From positions 1 to 40,341 of the forward strand of contig JAADHH010000025.1 of assembly GCA_013151955.1 (NCBI GenBank): a DNA stretch of 40,341 bases, given 5' to 3'. Positions 31,313 to 40,341 of the stretch are shown piece by piece. Source of the DNA: Chloroflexota bacterium (GTDB lineage Bacteria; Chloroflexota; Anaerolineae; Ardenticatenales; JAADHH01). The position numbers were made by a program, and so were the translations under genes. Below the pieces are notes generated by a model. The model ran no database searches and was not told the origin of the DNA. It saw only the letters and a list, made by a program, of their open reading frames with translations. How positions within the stretch are numbered: the first letter of the stretch is position 1; every line of letters starts with the position of its first letter.

Positions 31313-32179
31313 ATGTCAGGTTTTGTACAAGTCATTGTAGATAGCTCGGCAGACATTCCCCAAGATCACGTCGAGGCATTGGGCATTCATGTGCTACCTT
31401 TGGCGATTCACTTCGGCGAAGAAAGTTTTCTGGAAAGACAGAACATCACATCGGAGCAATTCTACCAACGACTGGAGGCCGAGGCCCCCCGCGTGCCCAA
31501 AACCTCTCACCCCTCACAAGGTGAATTCGAAGTGCTCTATCGCGATGTCTTGGCGCGTGGAGACGAAATCGTTTCGATCCACCTCTCTGACAACTTCAGC
31601 GGTACCTACCAGACAGCTTTGGCAGCAGCCAGGGCCATCGGCGATGATGCCCCCATCACGGTCGTTGACTCGCGCAACGTCTCCATGTGCGTCGGGTGGC
31701 TGGCCATTGTGGCAGCCAGGGCCGTCAAGCAAGGGGCTACGCGTCCGGAGATTGAGACGCTGGTCACCTCGATGATTCCTCGGTTGCGCCTCCCCGCTTT
31801 CCTGGGGACGCTGGACTACATCCGCTATAGCGGGCGCATCGGAAAGGCCTCGGCCTATTTGGGCACATTGTTGAACATCAAACCGATCGTACACGTGGAG
31901 GGGGGCGAGTTGCTCCCTCTGGAAAAAGTCCGTACGCACAGACGGGCACTGAAGAGACTGGTGACGTTGGTGGAACAACAGGCCCCCTTCGAGGAAGTTT
32001 GTGTTGTCCATACCCATTGCCTCGATACCGCCCAAGAAGTCGTGGAGATGATTGCCGGCCTGCACCCACGGGAACACATCCTGATCGCCGAGGCCGGCGT
32101 GGCCATGGGCTGCCACATTGGGCCGGGGGCCGTGGGGGTCGCCCTGTTGCGCCAGCCGGTCGAGGCGCATGAGGGATAA
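31313..32179 (+). CDS. DegV family protein, second paralogue
   Basis: 288 aa with a standard DegV layout: VIVDSSADIPQDHVEALGIH at the N-terminus, SIHLSDNFSGTYQTALAA (canonical loop), and YIRYSGRIGKASAYLGTLLNIKP. Two FakB paralogues beside one FakA suggest binding proteins with different acyl-chain preferences, as in Staphylococcus aureus FakB1 and FakB2. Sequence alone does not say which chain each prefers. SD GGAAG precedes the ATG. Confidence 0.9.
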   Translation: MSGFVQVIVDSSADIPQDHVEALGIHVLPLAIHFGEESFLERQNITSEQFYQRLEAEAPRVPKTSHPSQGEFEVLYRDVLARGDEIVSIHLSDNFSGTYQTALAAARAIGDDAPITVVDSRNVSMCVGWLAIVAARAVKQGATRPEIETLVTSMIPRLRLPAFLGTLDYIRYSGRIGKASAYLGTLLNIKPIVHVEGGELLPLEKVRTHRRALKRLVTLVEQQAPFEEVCVVHTHCLDTAQEVVEMIAGLHPREHILIAEAGVAMGCHIGPGAVGVALLRQPVEAHEG

Positions 32180-32269
32180 ACGTGAATCGTACTTGTTCCC
32201 CATGTTCTCTCCCGGCCTGGCTGGACCAGAACCAAAAAGGCTAACCACAGAGTGCACAGATTTCTGTTT

Positions 32270-32372
32270 TGAAAATAACGTGTTCAGGTGTCGGGTGTCA
32301 CGTAATCCGTAAAACGTGATGCGTGATGCGTAAGACGCAGTGCGCAATACGCATCACGCGCCGCCATTTTCA
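32270..32372. repeat. MITE-like dispersed repeat, family C copy 2
   Basis: A 103-bp element bounded by TGAAAAT / ATTTTCA. Inside, GCGTGATGCGT and ACGCATCACGC form a perfect 11-bp inverted repeat. The right flank (TTGGTGG..GCGC) and left flank (TTTCTG.TTTGAAAATAACGTGT) match copy 3, so the true unit may be longer. The rest of the 332-bp gap 32180-32511 holds ACCACAGAG/ACCACAAAG words and no gene. Confidence 0.65.
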
Positions 32373-32511
32373 TCCTTGGTGGCGCGCGTGCCGTTCATGG
32401 TGACTGTTACGGTACGAACCACAAAGACACCAGTGGTCGATTTGGGCATAGAGGGGGTCGGATAACAAACAGCATGAATCAATTTGAGAGTCCATACCAA
32501 GGAGAACACTA

Positions 32512-33339
32512 TTGCAGCAGAGGAACATTGCTACAGTAGCAATCGCCGCCGGCGTATTGCTTATCCTAGTAGGGCTGGGGGTGGCGTACCAAGACTGGCA
32601 AGCCACCTCATCAGCAGCTTCGGGCGATCCGGTGGTAGTGGCCATCACGGCTACGTACACACTCGTGCCTACGTTTACGCCAGAGGCCGGGCAAACACCC
32701 TCCCCAGAAGCTCCGAATCTATTGCCGGAATTCCCCGGCGCGGAATCTCCCAAGAATCCTTCTACACCCGAGAAGTTGGCGCCGGTACCCACCGAACCCT
32801 CCCCGGCCGCCCTTGAGGCCACGCCCACCACGGCGGTGATTCCCCCGGCAAATGTTCCGCCGGACAAATTGGTGATCCCCTCGATCCAACTCGATGCCAC
32901 GGTGGTGCCGATGGGCTGGCGTGTCGTGAAATCGGGGGGTAAAGAGGTTTCCGAGTGGGTCGTTCCGGACAATGCGGCAGGGTGGCACAAGAACTCCGCC
33001 TTGCCGGGCCACGGTGGAAACACAGTTTTGTCTGGCCACCACAATATCAAAGGGGAAGTTTTCCGCTATCTGGTGGATGTCAAAGTTGGCGATAAGATTG
33101 ACTTGTACGTTGGTTCCACGCTGTACCCCTACCAAGTGACCGAAACGTATGTGCTCAAGGAGAAGGGACAGCCACTTTCCGTGCGCCGGCAAAATGCCCG
33201 CTTCATTCAGCCCACCGACGACGAGCGCGTGACGCTGGTCAGTTGTTGGCCCTACAACAACAATACCCACCGGGTGATTGTTGTGGCCAAGCCACGGGAT
33301 TGGACTGCGCGATCGGCGCTGCGGGGTACGGCCAAGTGA
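32512..33339 (+). CDS. Sortase (class F / class E-like)
   Basis: 275 aa. One N-terminal membrane anchor (about 7-26), a long Pro/Thr-rich linker (55-115), then a sortase barrel with catalytic His176 (LSGHHN), Cys245 (LVSCWP) and Arg254 (HRVIVVAKP). Sortases attach proteins to the envelope, but no LPxTG-type substrate is visible here. The start is TTG with AAGGAG at 7 nt; no ATG fits. Enolase follows 43 bp after. Confidence 0.85.
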   Translation: MQQRNIATVAIAAGVLLILVGLGVAYQDWQATSSAASGDPVVVAITATYTLVPTFTPEAGQTPSPEAPNLLPEFPGAESPKNPSTPEKLAPVPTEPSPAALEATPTTAVIPPANVPPDKLVIPSIQLDATVVPMGWRVVKSGGKEVSEWVVPDNAAGWHKNSALPGHGGNTVLSGHHNIKGEVFRYLVDVKVGDKIDLYVGSTLYPYQVTETYVLKEKGQPLSVRRQNARFIQPTDDERVTLVSCWPYNNNTHRVIVVAKPRDWTARSALRGTAK

Positions 33340-33361
33340 AGTATCCGAAGACAATTCATAA

Positions 33362-34666
<1,305 letters not shown>

Positions 34667-34680
34667 CAGGTTTTCTGCTT

Positions 34681-34769
34681 TGAAAATAACGTGTCAGGTA
34701 AAACGTAAAACGTGATGCGTAAGACGCAATACGTTTCACGTCTTCACGTTTCACGCCCCGCCATTTTCA
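34681..34769. repeat. MITE-like dispersed repeat, family C copy 3
   Basis: An 89-bp element bounded by TGAAAAT / ATTTTCA. The GTGATGCGTAAGACGC core and the TTTCACGTCTTCACGTTTCACG tail match copy 1 closely. Downstream, CTGTTTTGAAAACAG is a further palindrome. No gene is seen in the gap 34667-34912. Confidence 0.65.
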
Positions 34770-34912
34770 TGATTGGTGGTGCGCAATCGCTCATGGGGAC
34801 TGTTTTGAAAACAGACGCCCCTCCCCCGCACAGAGAGGGGAGATGTGGTGCATATTGCGTGGCGCGCGTAACCGTTCACGTTGAATGATGTGATAACTGG
34901 AAAGGCGTTGTA

Positions 34913-35302
34913 TTGAAACTGCGTTGGGTTATTCTACTGCTGCTGTTGATCCCGGTAGTCGCTCACCTCGCCTACGCGACGACCCACTCGACGTTCACCG
35001 ATTATTACATCACCGTGGACGAGTTGTTGGCGAGAGGAGATGCCGGCGAAGGAGTGATGGTACGGCTGAGCGGTCCTGTCGTCCCGGGCACGATAAAATT
35101 TGACGGAAAGTCGGCAACGTTCCGCTTCCGGATTCGGGGTGACGGACCGAGCGAAATCGCTGTGGTGTATCAGGGTCGTGTGCCAAACGTTTTCCGTGAC
35201 AACGCGAGGGCGATTGTCGAAGGTACGCTGGACTCGGACGGCATATTCCGCGCGCACACCTTGATGGTACGCTGCCCGCACGAATACGCTGCCGCCGTGT
35301 AG
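34913..35302 (+). CDS. ccmE: CcmE-like cytochrome c maturation haem chaperone, CxxxY variant
   Basis: 129 aa. An N-terminal membrane anchor (5-20) and an OB-fold domain (YYITVDELLARGDAG; AVVYQGRVPNVFRD; AIVEGTLDSDGIFRAHTLM), as in CcmE. The usual haem-attachment HxxxY (KHDEnY) is replaced by Cys121-Pro-His-Glu-Tyr125, i.e. CxxxY. A CxxxY CcmE with working activity is known from some Deltaproteobacteria and Archaea. It is encoded alone: no ccmA, B, C, D, F, G or H in the window. TTG start with GGAAAGG upstream. It lies 2 bp before the next gene. Confidence 0.82.
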   Translation: MKLRWVILLLLLIPVVAHLAYATTHSTFTDYYITVDELLARGDAGEGVMVRLSGPVVPGTIKFDGKSATFRFRIRGDGPSEIAVVYQGRVPNVFRDNARAIVEGTLDSDGIFRAHTLMVRCPHEYAAAV

Positions 35303-35304
35303 CG

Positions 35305-36351
35305 ATGGACAAACCGGTAGAAAACGACCTCGGAAAGAGTGCGGTGTCCATTTCCAAATCGAACGACCGCCGCACCCAGCAGGGCATGACATGGATTGGC
35401 ATCCTGGTCAGTGTGCTATTCCTCTACCTGGCTTTCCGTGGTGTGGACTGGCACACCATGTGGTCTGCACTGCTGGCCGCCGAATATTTCTGGATCTTTC
35501 CGGCCCAACTCTCCCTGCTGGCCGGCTTCCTCGTGATTACCTGGCGGTGGCAGAGATTGCTGCGACCGGCCGGTCGTGTGCCAACGCGGCGCGCGTTCAA
35601 CCTGGTGATGATCAGCTATCTGATCAACTATGTGCTCCCCGGCCGGCTCGGCGAACTGGGTCGCGCCTACCTGGTTGGGCAGGACGGCATCAGCCGCATG
35701 GCCGCTCTGGCGACCGTGGTCCTGGAGAAAGTGTTCGACGGCCTCGTGATCTTGCTGGCCCTGGCCCTCGCCTCGCTGATGTTGCCCTTGCCGGCCTGGG
35801 GACACTGGATCGGTCTGGCCGGCCTGGCTCTGTTCGGCAGCGCCTTCCTGATCACCCTTTTGTGGCTGCGGATGGAAACGCGGGGTATCGCCCTGCTTAC
35901 CCGGCTTGTCACACCCTTTTCCAAACGGCTGGCGGACGACGTGGCCGGTATGGCCCAACGCTTTACCCTCGGTCTGGCCACGCTGCAACAGGGCCAGGAT
36001 ATCTTCGCCATCACCACATTCTCGCTGCTCCATTGGACGACCAATGCGCTGGTCATGGCCTTCACCCTGCGAGCGTTTCGTTTCGACGTGCCCTTCATCG
36101 GGGCCGTCCTGCTCATGGCCGTGCTGGGCCTGGGAACGACCGTGCCCTCTGCCCCCGGTGCTTTGGGAACCTACCAGTGGCTCGCGGTGCAGGTGCTCGG
36201 CCTCTTTGCGGTGGACCCGAGTAGCGCGCTCACGTTTGCCTTCGTGCTCCAATTCAGCCAGACGGTGACCATCGTCCTCGTCGGAGGGCTGGCCATGCTG
36301 TGGGAGGGGACGTCGGTGGGGCGGATTCGACGGTACGCGGAACGATACTGA
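35305..36351 (+). CDS. Flippase-like integral membrane protein (LPG synthase TM region / UPF0104)
   Basis: 348 aa with about eight transmembrane helices after a hydrophilic N-terminus (1-27). The segments LINYVLPGRLGELGRAYLVGQ (near 105-125), VVLEKVFDGLVILLA and VPSAPGALGTYQWLAVQ are typical of the flippase-like UPF0104 family, which includes lipid-linked sugar or phospholipid translocators. The substrate is unknown. It directly follows the CcmE-like gene (2 bp), likely co-transcribed, but the functional link is not evident. Confidence 0.85.
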   Translation: MDKPVENDLGKSAVSISKSNDRRTQQGMTWIGILVSVLFLYLAFRGVDWHTMWSALLAAEYFWIFPAQLSLLAGFLVITWRWQRLLRPAGRVPTRRAFNLVMISYLINYVLPGRLGELGRAYLVGQDGISRMAALATVVLEKVFDGLVILLALALASLMLPLPAWGHWIGLAGLALFGSAFLITLLWLRMETRGIALLTRLVTPFSKRLADDVAGMAQRFTLGLATLQQGQDIFAITTFSLLHWTTNALVMAFTLRAFRFDVPFIGAVLLMAVLGLGTTVPSAPGALGTYQWLAVQVLGLFAVDPSSALTFAFVLQFSQTVTIVLVGGLAMLWEGTSVGRIRRYAERY

Positions 36352-36421
36352 AATGACGAGTGTAGAATGATGAACGATGAACGGTGGGAGACAGAAGGCA
36401 TGGAGCGGAGAGCGTAGGGCG

Positions 36422-39313
36422 ATGGAACCCGAAACCCAAAACGCGAAACGCGAAACCATCTTCGCCGAACTGAAACGACGCACCTCCGCCGAGGTGCGCA
36501 CCGACCGCGTGACCCGGCTGCTCTACAGCACGGACGCCAGCATCTACCAGATCGAGCCGCTAGGCGTGGTGATCCCCCGCACGGCGGACGACGTGGCCGC
36601 GACGGTGGAGCTGGCGGCACAATACGGCGTGCCGGTACTTCCGCGCGGCGCCGGCAGCAGTCTGGCCGGGCAGGCCGTAGGCCACGCCCTCGTGCTCGAC
36701 ATGACCCGTCACCTGGACGCCATCCTGGAAGTGGACGCCGCAGCGCGCACCGTTCGCGCCCAACCCGGCGTGGTGCTCGACCGGCTGAATGCTGCGCTGC
36801 GCCCGCACGGCCTCATGGTCGGGCCGGACCCGGCCAGCGGCAACCGTGCCGTGCTGGGGGGCGTCGTCGGCAACAACGCCACCGGCTCCCACTCCATCCT
36901 CTACGGCCACATCGCCAACCACATCGAGTCGCTGCGCGTCGTGCTGGCCGACGGTTCCAACGCCACGTTCCGGCCACGCGACGAGAGGGCCGTAAGCCGC
37001 CTGTCGCAACACGACTCGCGGGAAGGGACCATCTACCGCCAGGTCGAACGCATCCTCACCGACAACCGGGCTGAAATCGCCGCCCGCTTCCCCCGGCACT
37101 GGCGACGCGCCAGCGGCTACAACCTGGACCGGCTGATCGTGGAAGGGCCGCTCGACCTCTCCGCGCTCATCGCCGGCTCCGAGGGAACCCTGGCCACGAT
37201 CACCGAAATCACTCTCCGTCTGGTGCCGCGACCGGCCATGACCGCCCTGGCCATCGTCCACTTCGACGACCTCATCACGGCCATGGAAGCCACGCCGGTC
37301 ATCCTGGAATGCGAACCGTCGGCGGTAGAACTGATGGACCGCATGTTGCTCGACCTGACCCTCGCCGTTCCCGACTTTGCCCGCCGGCTCACCTTCGTTC
37401 ACGGCGAGCCGCAAGCGCTCCTGGCCGTCGAGTTCTACGGTGCATCGGAGGCCGAGCTGAGCGGCAAACTGGACCGGCTGGCCGACCACTTGCACCGGCA
37501 TCGTCTGGGCCGCGACATGGTCCGTGCCCTCACGCCACAGGCGCAGGCCGATTTCTGGGGTGTGCGCAAGGCCAGCTTGGGTCTGCTGATGAGCCGCAAG
37601 GGAGATTGGAAACCGATCCCCTTCATCGAGGATTGCGCCGTGCCGGTCGAGCACCTGGCCGCGTACGTAGCCGCCATCCGCGAGGCGATTGCCGGGCAGG
37701 GCACACAGGCCGCGTTCTATGCCCACGCCAGCGCCGGCTGTCTGCACATCCGCCCACTGATCAATCTGAAGCAGGCGGACGATGTCGCGCGCATGGCGGC
37801 GATCAGCGAAGCGGCCAGCGACCTGGTGCTGCGCTTCCGTGGCGCGATGAGCGGCGAGCATGGCGACGGCCTGTCCCGCAGCCAGTGGAACGAGAAGCTG
37901 TTCGGTCCGCAAATCTACGGCGCGTTCCGGCAGATCAAAGCGGCATTCGACCCACAAGGGATCATGAACCCCGGCAAGATCGTGGACGCATCGCCGATGA
38001 CCGAGCACTTGCGCTACGGGCCGGAATATCGCACCCGCGCATGGCCCACGCGGCTCGATTTCTCGGCGGATGGCGGCTTTGCCGGTGCGGTCGAGCTGTG
38101 CAACGGCTGCGGCACTTGCCTGAAGCTGGACAGCGGCACGATGTGTCCCTCGTTCATGGCCCTGCGCGAAGAGAAGCACAGCACACGCGGGCGGGCCAAC
38201 CTCTTGCGGGCCGCGATTTCTGGCCGGCTCCCCCCCGAAATGCTGGACGGTCCCGAATTGTACAGCGCGCTGGAACTTTGCCTGGCCTGCAAGGGCTGCC
38301 GCGCAGAATGCCCCTCGCAGGTGGACATGGCCGCGTTGAAGGCGGAAACCCTGGCCCGTTACCACGACAAACAGGGCCTGCCGCTGCGGTCACGGCTCAC
38401 CGGCAACATCGCCCTGCTGAACCGGTTGGGCTGTGCCACGGCCCCGCTATCGAACTGGGTGGCAAATGCGGGCCTCTCCCGCCGGCTGCTCGAAGCGGTT
38501 GCCGGTTTCGACCGGCGGCGACCGTTGCCCCCCTTCGCGCGGCCTACGTTCACGCAATGGTTCCGGCAGCATCCGCGCCGGGAAGACGCGCCCCGCGGCC
38601 CGGTCGTCCTCTTCCACGACACCTACATGACCTACAACTATCCCGCCGTCGGCATGGCCGCGAGCCATTTGCTGGAAGCGGCCGGCTTCGAGGTGATCTT
38701 GCCGGAGAAGAAATGCTGTGGCCGCCCGATGATTTCGCAGGGCATGTTGGACGAGGCCCGGCGGCTGGCCGAATACAACATCGCCCGGCTGTCTCCCTAC
38801 GTGGAGCAAGGGTTGGCGATTGTAGGCTGCGAGCCGAGCTGTGTAGCGGCACTCAAGGAGGAATACCCCATGCTCGTGCCGGGTGAGGCGGCACAAAAGT
38901 TGGCGGAGAATACGCACCTGCTGGAAGATTTCCTGCTGCACCACGAGGCGCAGACCGGCGAACGGTTGCGCTTCCGCGCCCGGCCCGGCCCGGCGCTTTT
39001 CCACGGGCATTGTCACCAGAAAGCCCTCGCCGGTACGTCGGCCACGGAGGCGTTGCTGCGCCGGGTACCGGAGTTGCAGGTGGAAGTGCTGGATGCCGGT
39101 TGCTGTGGCATGGCCGGCGCGTTCGGCTACGAGCGGGAGCACTACGACCTGTCCATGCAGGTTGGCGAGCTGCGGCTGCTGCCCACCGTGCGCAACGCTC
39201 CGCCCGAAGCGGCCATCGTCGTCACCGGGGCCTCCTGCCGCCAGCAGATCGAACAGGGCACCGGCCGGCGCGTCCTGCACGTGGCCGAGCTGCTCGCGGA
39301 GGTGTTGCTCTAA
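36422..39313 (+). CDS. FAD-linked and 4Fe-4S dehydrogenase (D-2-hydroxyacid / glycolate oxidase type)
   Basis: About 963 aa. An N-terminal FAD-binding PCMH domain (RGAGSSLAGQAVGHALVLDM near 80; GGVVGNNATGSHS near 160) and FAD-oxidase C-terminal domain (to about 540) are fused to a 4Fe-4S region (CNGCGTCLK..MCPSF; CLACKGCRAECPSQ) and a CCG-type domain (CCGRPMISQ near 780; CCGMAGAFG near 910). This is the YdiJ-like architecture that oxidises D-2-hydroxyacids such as D-lactate or 2-hydroxyglutarate and passes electrons to quinones. The ATG at 36422 is preferred; the earlier ATG at 36377 would translate only word-like repeat DNA. The first codons after 36422 also come from a 7-bp repeat (ACGCGAA twice, 36441-36454). 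Confidence 0.88.
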   Translation: MEPETQNAKRETIFAELKRRTSAEVRTDRVTRLLYSTDASIYQIEPLGVVIPRTADDVAATVELAAQYGVPVLPRGAGSSLAGQAVGHALVLDMTRHLDAILEVDAAARTVRAQPGVVLDRLNAALRPHGLMVGPDPASGNRAVLGGVVGNNATGSHSILYGHIANHIESLRVVLADGSNATFRPRDERAVSRLSQHDSREGTIYRQVERILTDNRAEIAARFPRHWRRASGYNLDRLIVEGPLDLSALIAGSEGTLATITEITLRLVPRPAMTALAIVHFDDLITAMEATPVILECEPSAVELMDRMLLDLTLAVPDFARRLTFVHGEPQALLAVEFYGASEAELSGKLDRLADHLHRHRLGRDMVRALTPQAQADFWGVRKASLGLLMSRKGDWKPIPFIEDCAVPVEHLAAYVAAIREAIAGQGTQAAFYAHASAGCLHIRPLINLKQADDVARMAAISEAASDLVLRFRGAMSGEHGDGLSRSQWNEKLFGPQIYGAFRQIKAAFDPQGIMNPGKIVDASPMTEHLRYGPEYRTRAWPTRLDFSADGGFAGAVELCNGCGTCLKLDSGTMCPSFMALREEKHSTRGRANLLRAAISGRLPPEMLDGPELYSALELCLACKGCRAECPSQVDMAALKAETLARYHDKQGLPLRSRLTGNIALLNRLGCATAPLSNWVANAGLSRRLLEAVAGFDRRRPLPPFARPTFTQWFRQHPRREDAPRGPVVLFHDTYMTYNYPAVGMAASHLLEAAGFEVILPEKKCCGRPMISQGMLDEARRLAEYNIARLSPYVEQGLAIVGCEPSCVAALKEEYPMLVPGEAAQKLAENTHLLEDFLLHHEAQTGERLRFRARPGPALFHGHCHQKALAGTSATEALLRRVPELQVEVLDAGCCGMAGAFGYEREHYDLSMQVGELRLLPTVRNAPPEAAIVVTGASCRQQIEQGTGRRVLHVAELLAEVLL

Positions 39314-39338
39314 GCCACCTGCCCTGTGCTATGAAACT

Positions 39339-39617
39339 TTAAGATCGCTCGACGAAACGACCAGAAACGTATTTGTGAAGAATACTGGCGATTAAGGTTT
39401 GGTATGGCATACCCTCTTCTAGCGCTCTTTTCTGAATTCCTTCCAAATCTTTGGAAGAGACCCTGATGTTCACTCGCCTGTCTTTCTTGAATGTTGCACG
39501 GGCATACCCCCGGTATTTCTCGACTTCTGTCTCAAGCCCTTCCACCGACCTCCACTCTCCCTGTTCATACGAAGTCAGCAAGCTCTTCTCTTCTTCATCC
39601 AGTTTTTCCTGTTCCAT
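39339..39617 (-). CDS. CopG-type antitoxin (BrnA-like)
   Basis: 92 aa. Matches the CopG antitoxin family that partners BrnT-like toxins: EEEKSLLTSYEQGEWRSV at the N-terminus (toxin binding) and a ribbon-helix-helix type end KKDRRVNIRVSSKDLEG..AIKRA-like helix then MPYQTLIASILHKYVSG. Its ATG overlaps the toxin stop (TAATG at 39615-39619), so translation is coupled. Antitoxins of this type usually repress their own promoter; a palindrome sits in the promoter spacer upstream of the toxin. Confidence 0.85.
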   Translation of the reverse strand: MEQEKLDEEEKSLLTSYEQGEWRSVEGLETEVEKYRGYARATFKKDRRVNIRVSSKDLEGIQKRALEEGMPYQTLIASILHKYVSGRFVERS

Positions 39618-39895
39618 TATCTACCACCTCTTAAATACTTCTTGGTTGCTTTACGACTGGGAATAATCGTCTTCAGAAAAATCTCTCGTTCCGTCTCTAC
39701 AAACAGAACGAGATAGGCGTAATCATCAATATTGACGATAAAGATACGTTGTCCTTTGTACTTCTCGGGGTTTGGATGCTCAATAACATCCAGCAGTTGG
39801 CCTTTTTCAATGTAAAAGACAACCTCTTCAAACGATACATCGCGTTCAGCCTGCAATCGTCTGTTTTTTTCGTTGTTCCAGGAGAAGTACCTCAT
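39617..39895 (-). CDS. BrnT-like toxin
   Basis: 92 aa. It starts MRYFSWNNEKNRRLQAERDVSFEEVVFYI, with a beta-rich core (KGQRIFIVNIDDYAYLVLFV) and the end FLKTIIPSRKATKKYL, as in the BrnT/DUF4258-like toxin family (ribonuclease fold, RelE-like). Toxin first, antitoxin second is the usual brnTA order. The ATG lies 7 nt from the -10 box, so the transcript is probably leaderless. Confidence 0.85.
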   Translation of the reverse strand: MRYFSWNNEKNRRLQAERDVSFEEVVFYIEKGQLLDVIEHPNPEKYKGQRIFIVNIDDYAYLVLFVETEREIFLKTIIPSRKATKKYLRGGR

Positions 39896-39901
39896 GCGTA
39901 A

Positions 39902-39930
39902 ATGTTAGCACAGTGTGTGCTTTTTGTCAA
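39902..39930 (-). promoter_or_regulatory. Promoter of the toxin-antitoxin operon with spacer operator
   Basis: On the minus strand, consensus TTGACA (39925-39930), a 17-bp spacer, TAACAT (39902-39907). The spacer contains GCACA-CAC-TGTGC, a 5-3-5 palindrome (39908-39920), well placed for autorepression by the antitoxin complex. Confidence 0.75.
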
Positions 39931-39945
39931 CACGACTCATGTTAG

Positions 39946-39973
39946 TTGTGTTTTGGTGCCTTTGTGGTAAAAT
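39946..39973 (+). promoter_or_regulatory. Promoter of the SPFH gene
   Basis: TTGTGT (39946-39951), a 16-bp spacer, TAAAAT (39968-39973). Divergent from the toxin-antitoxin promoter, whose -35 ends 15 bp away, so the two may interfere. Confidence 0.45.
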
Positions 39974-40040
39974 GAAGAACACAGATAACAAGCATCCATG
40001 AAAGTGGAAAGTGTAAGTGACATCAGAAGGAGGTTTTCGC

Positions 40041-40341
40041 ATGACTACTACGGAACAACCGCCTGCTCGCGATCCGAAAATCCCACGCCGGCCGTCATTG
40101 CTGGACCGCCTCTATCGCCTGTCCGTTGTGGTGCTGGCGACATTTGTGGTGTTGGGCGTTGGGTTGACATTGATGCGCAGTTCCCTGTACAAGGTGCATG
40201 AATATGAACGCGGGCTGCACCTGCGCGGTGGCCGTTTCGTCAGCCTGGATGATCCCGGCTGGCACTGGCAGATTCCGCTGGTGGACACCGTCATCCTGGT
40301 TCGTGTCAACGAGCGGCTGGGCTACATCGAGCGCATTCCGG
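40041..40341 (+). CDS. SPFH/band-7 (prohibitin-like) membrane protein, partial
   Basis: The N-terminal 100 residues are open to the window edge. A polar start (MTTTEQPPARDPKIPRRPS) is followed by a transmembrane helix (about 26-45) and the start of the band-7 domain (VHEYERGLHLRGGRF..PGWHWQIPLVDTVILVRV), as in slipins and prohibitins that scaffold membrane microdomains or protease complexes. AAGGAGG SD precedes the ATG. A partner NfeD-type protease is not visible here. Confidence 0.85.
   Translation, partial: MTTTEQPPARDPKIPRRPSLLDRLYRLSVVVLATFVVLGVGLTLMRSSLYKVHEYERGLHLRGGRFVSLDDPGWHWQIPLVDTVILVRVNERLGYIERIP

Noticed and set aside
36560-38365. 601-codon minus-strand frame inside the FAD/Fe-S dehydrogenase
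   Set aside because: Antisense shadow in GC-rich DNA; its Arg/Gln/Val-rich translation matches nothing and the sense frame holds all domains.

Overview
The window looks like ordinary chromosome from an uncultured bacterium, most likely a Chloroflexota of Anaerolineae type. That placement is inference. It rests on a housekeeping sortase with no outer-membrane genes in view, an rpmB / Asp23 / FakA neighbourhood, a DUF2079 membrane protein fused to duplicated beta domains, a GH57 glucanotransferase, and gene gaps full of short-word and hairpin repeats of a kind I associate with that group. About 38 protein genes, two tRNAs, at least three broken genes and many dispersed repeats can be read. Promoters are of the sigma-70 type, mostly with 17-bp spacers. 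I found no canonical intrinsic terminator (GC stem plus T-run).

Layout. 1-63: start of a leftward gene cut by the edge. 294-580: divergent tRNA-Pro(CGG) and tRNA-Arg(CCT) whose promoters overlap at their -35 boxes. 669-6597: a polysaccharide operon (GT4, heparinase II/III family protein, AlgD-like sugar dehydrogenase, GT4). 6795-8963: GH57 glucanotransferase. 9038-12890 (minus): MoxR ATPase, DUF58 protein, GNAT acetyltransferase and GlpX fructose-1,6-bisphosphatase. 13201-18685 (minus): threonine synthase, a broken DUF3782-like gene, then a tightly coupled trio of PLP enzyme, unknown 184-aa protein and SsnA-type aminohydrolase. 18748-19626 (minus): secreted protein. 19855-23466: GAPDH and the DUF2079 membrane protein. 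23449-24513: a graveyard with an RHS-repeat remnant, a disrupted small gene behind a near-consensus promoter, and clustered hairpin repeats.

24514-27913: a tiny leader ORF coupled to two small membrane proteins, a HAD-IIA phosphatase, a zinc metallopeptidase and RlmN. 27920-32179: rpmB (minus), Asp23/Gls24 protein, FakA and two DegV/FakB proteins, a probable fatty-acid kinase system. 32512-36351: sortase, enolase, a CcmE-like haem chaperone with a CxxxY motif, and a flippase-like membrane protein. 36422-39313: large FAD / Fe-S dehydrogenase. 39339-39895 (minus): BrnT-like toxin and CopG-type antitoxin. 40041-end: start of an SPFH/band-7 protein.

Central carbon metabolism is well represented (GlpX, GAPDH, enolase, GH57, D-2-hydroxyacid-type dehydrogenase) next to envelope functions (polysaccharide operon, sortase, flippase-like protein, DUF2079). 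No complete new defence or mobile system is evident. The most unusual items are the CxxxY CcmE, the PLP enzyme / unknown / SsnA operon, the apparently leaderless toxin-antitoxin promoter with an operator in its spacer, the leader-ORF small membrane protein operon, and several families of dispersed palindromes, some showing compensatory base changes.
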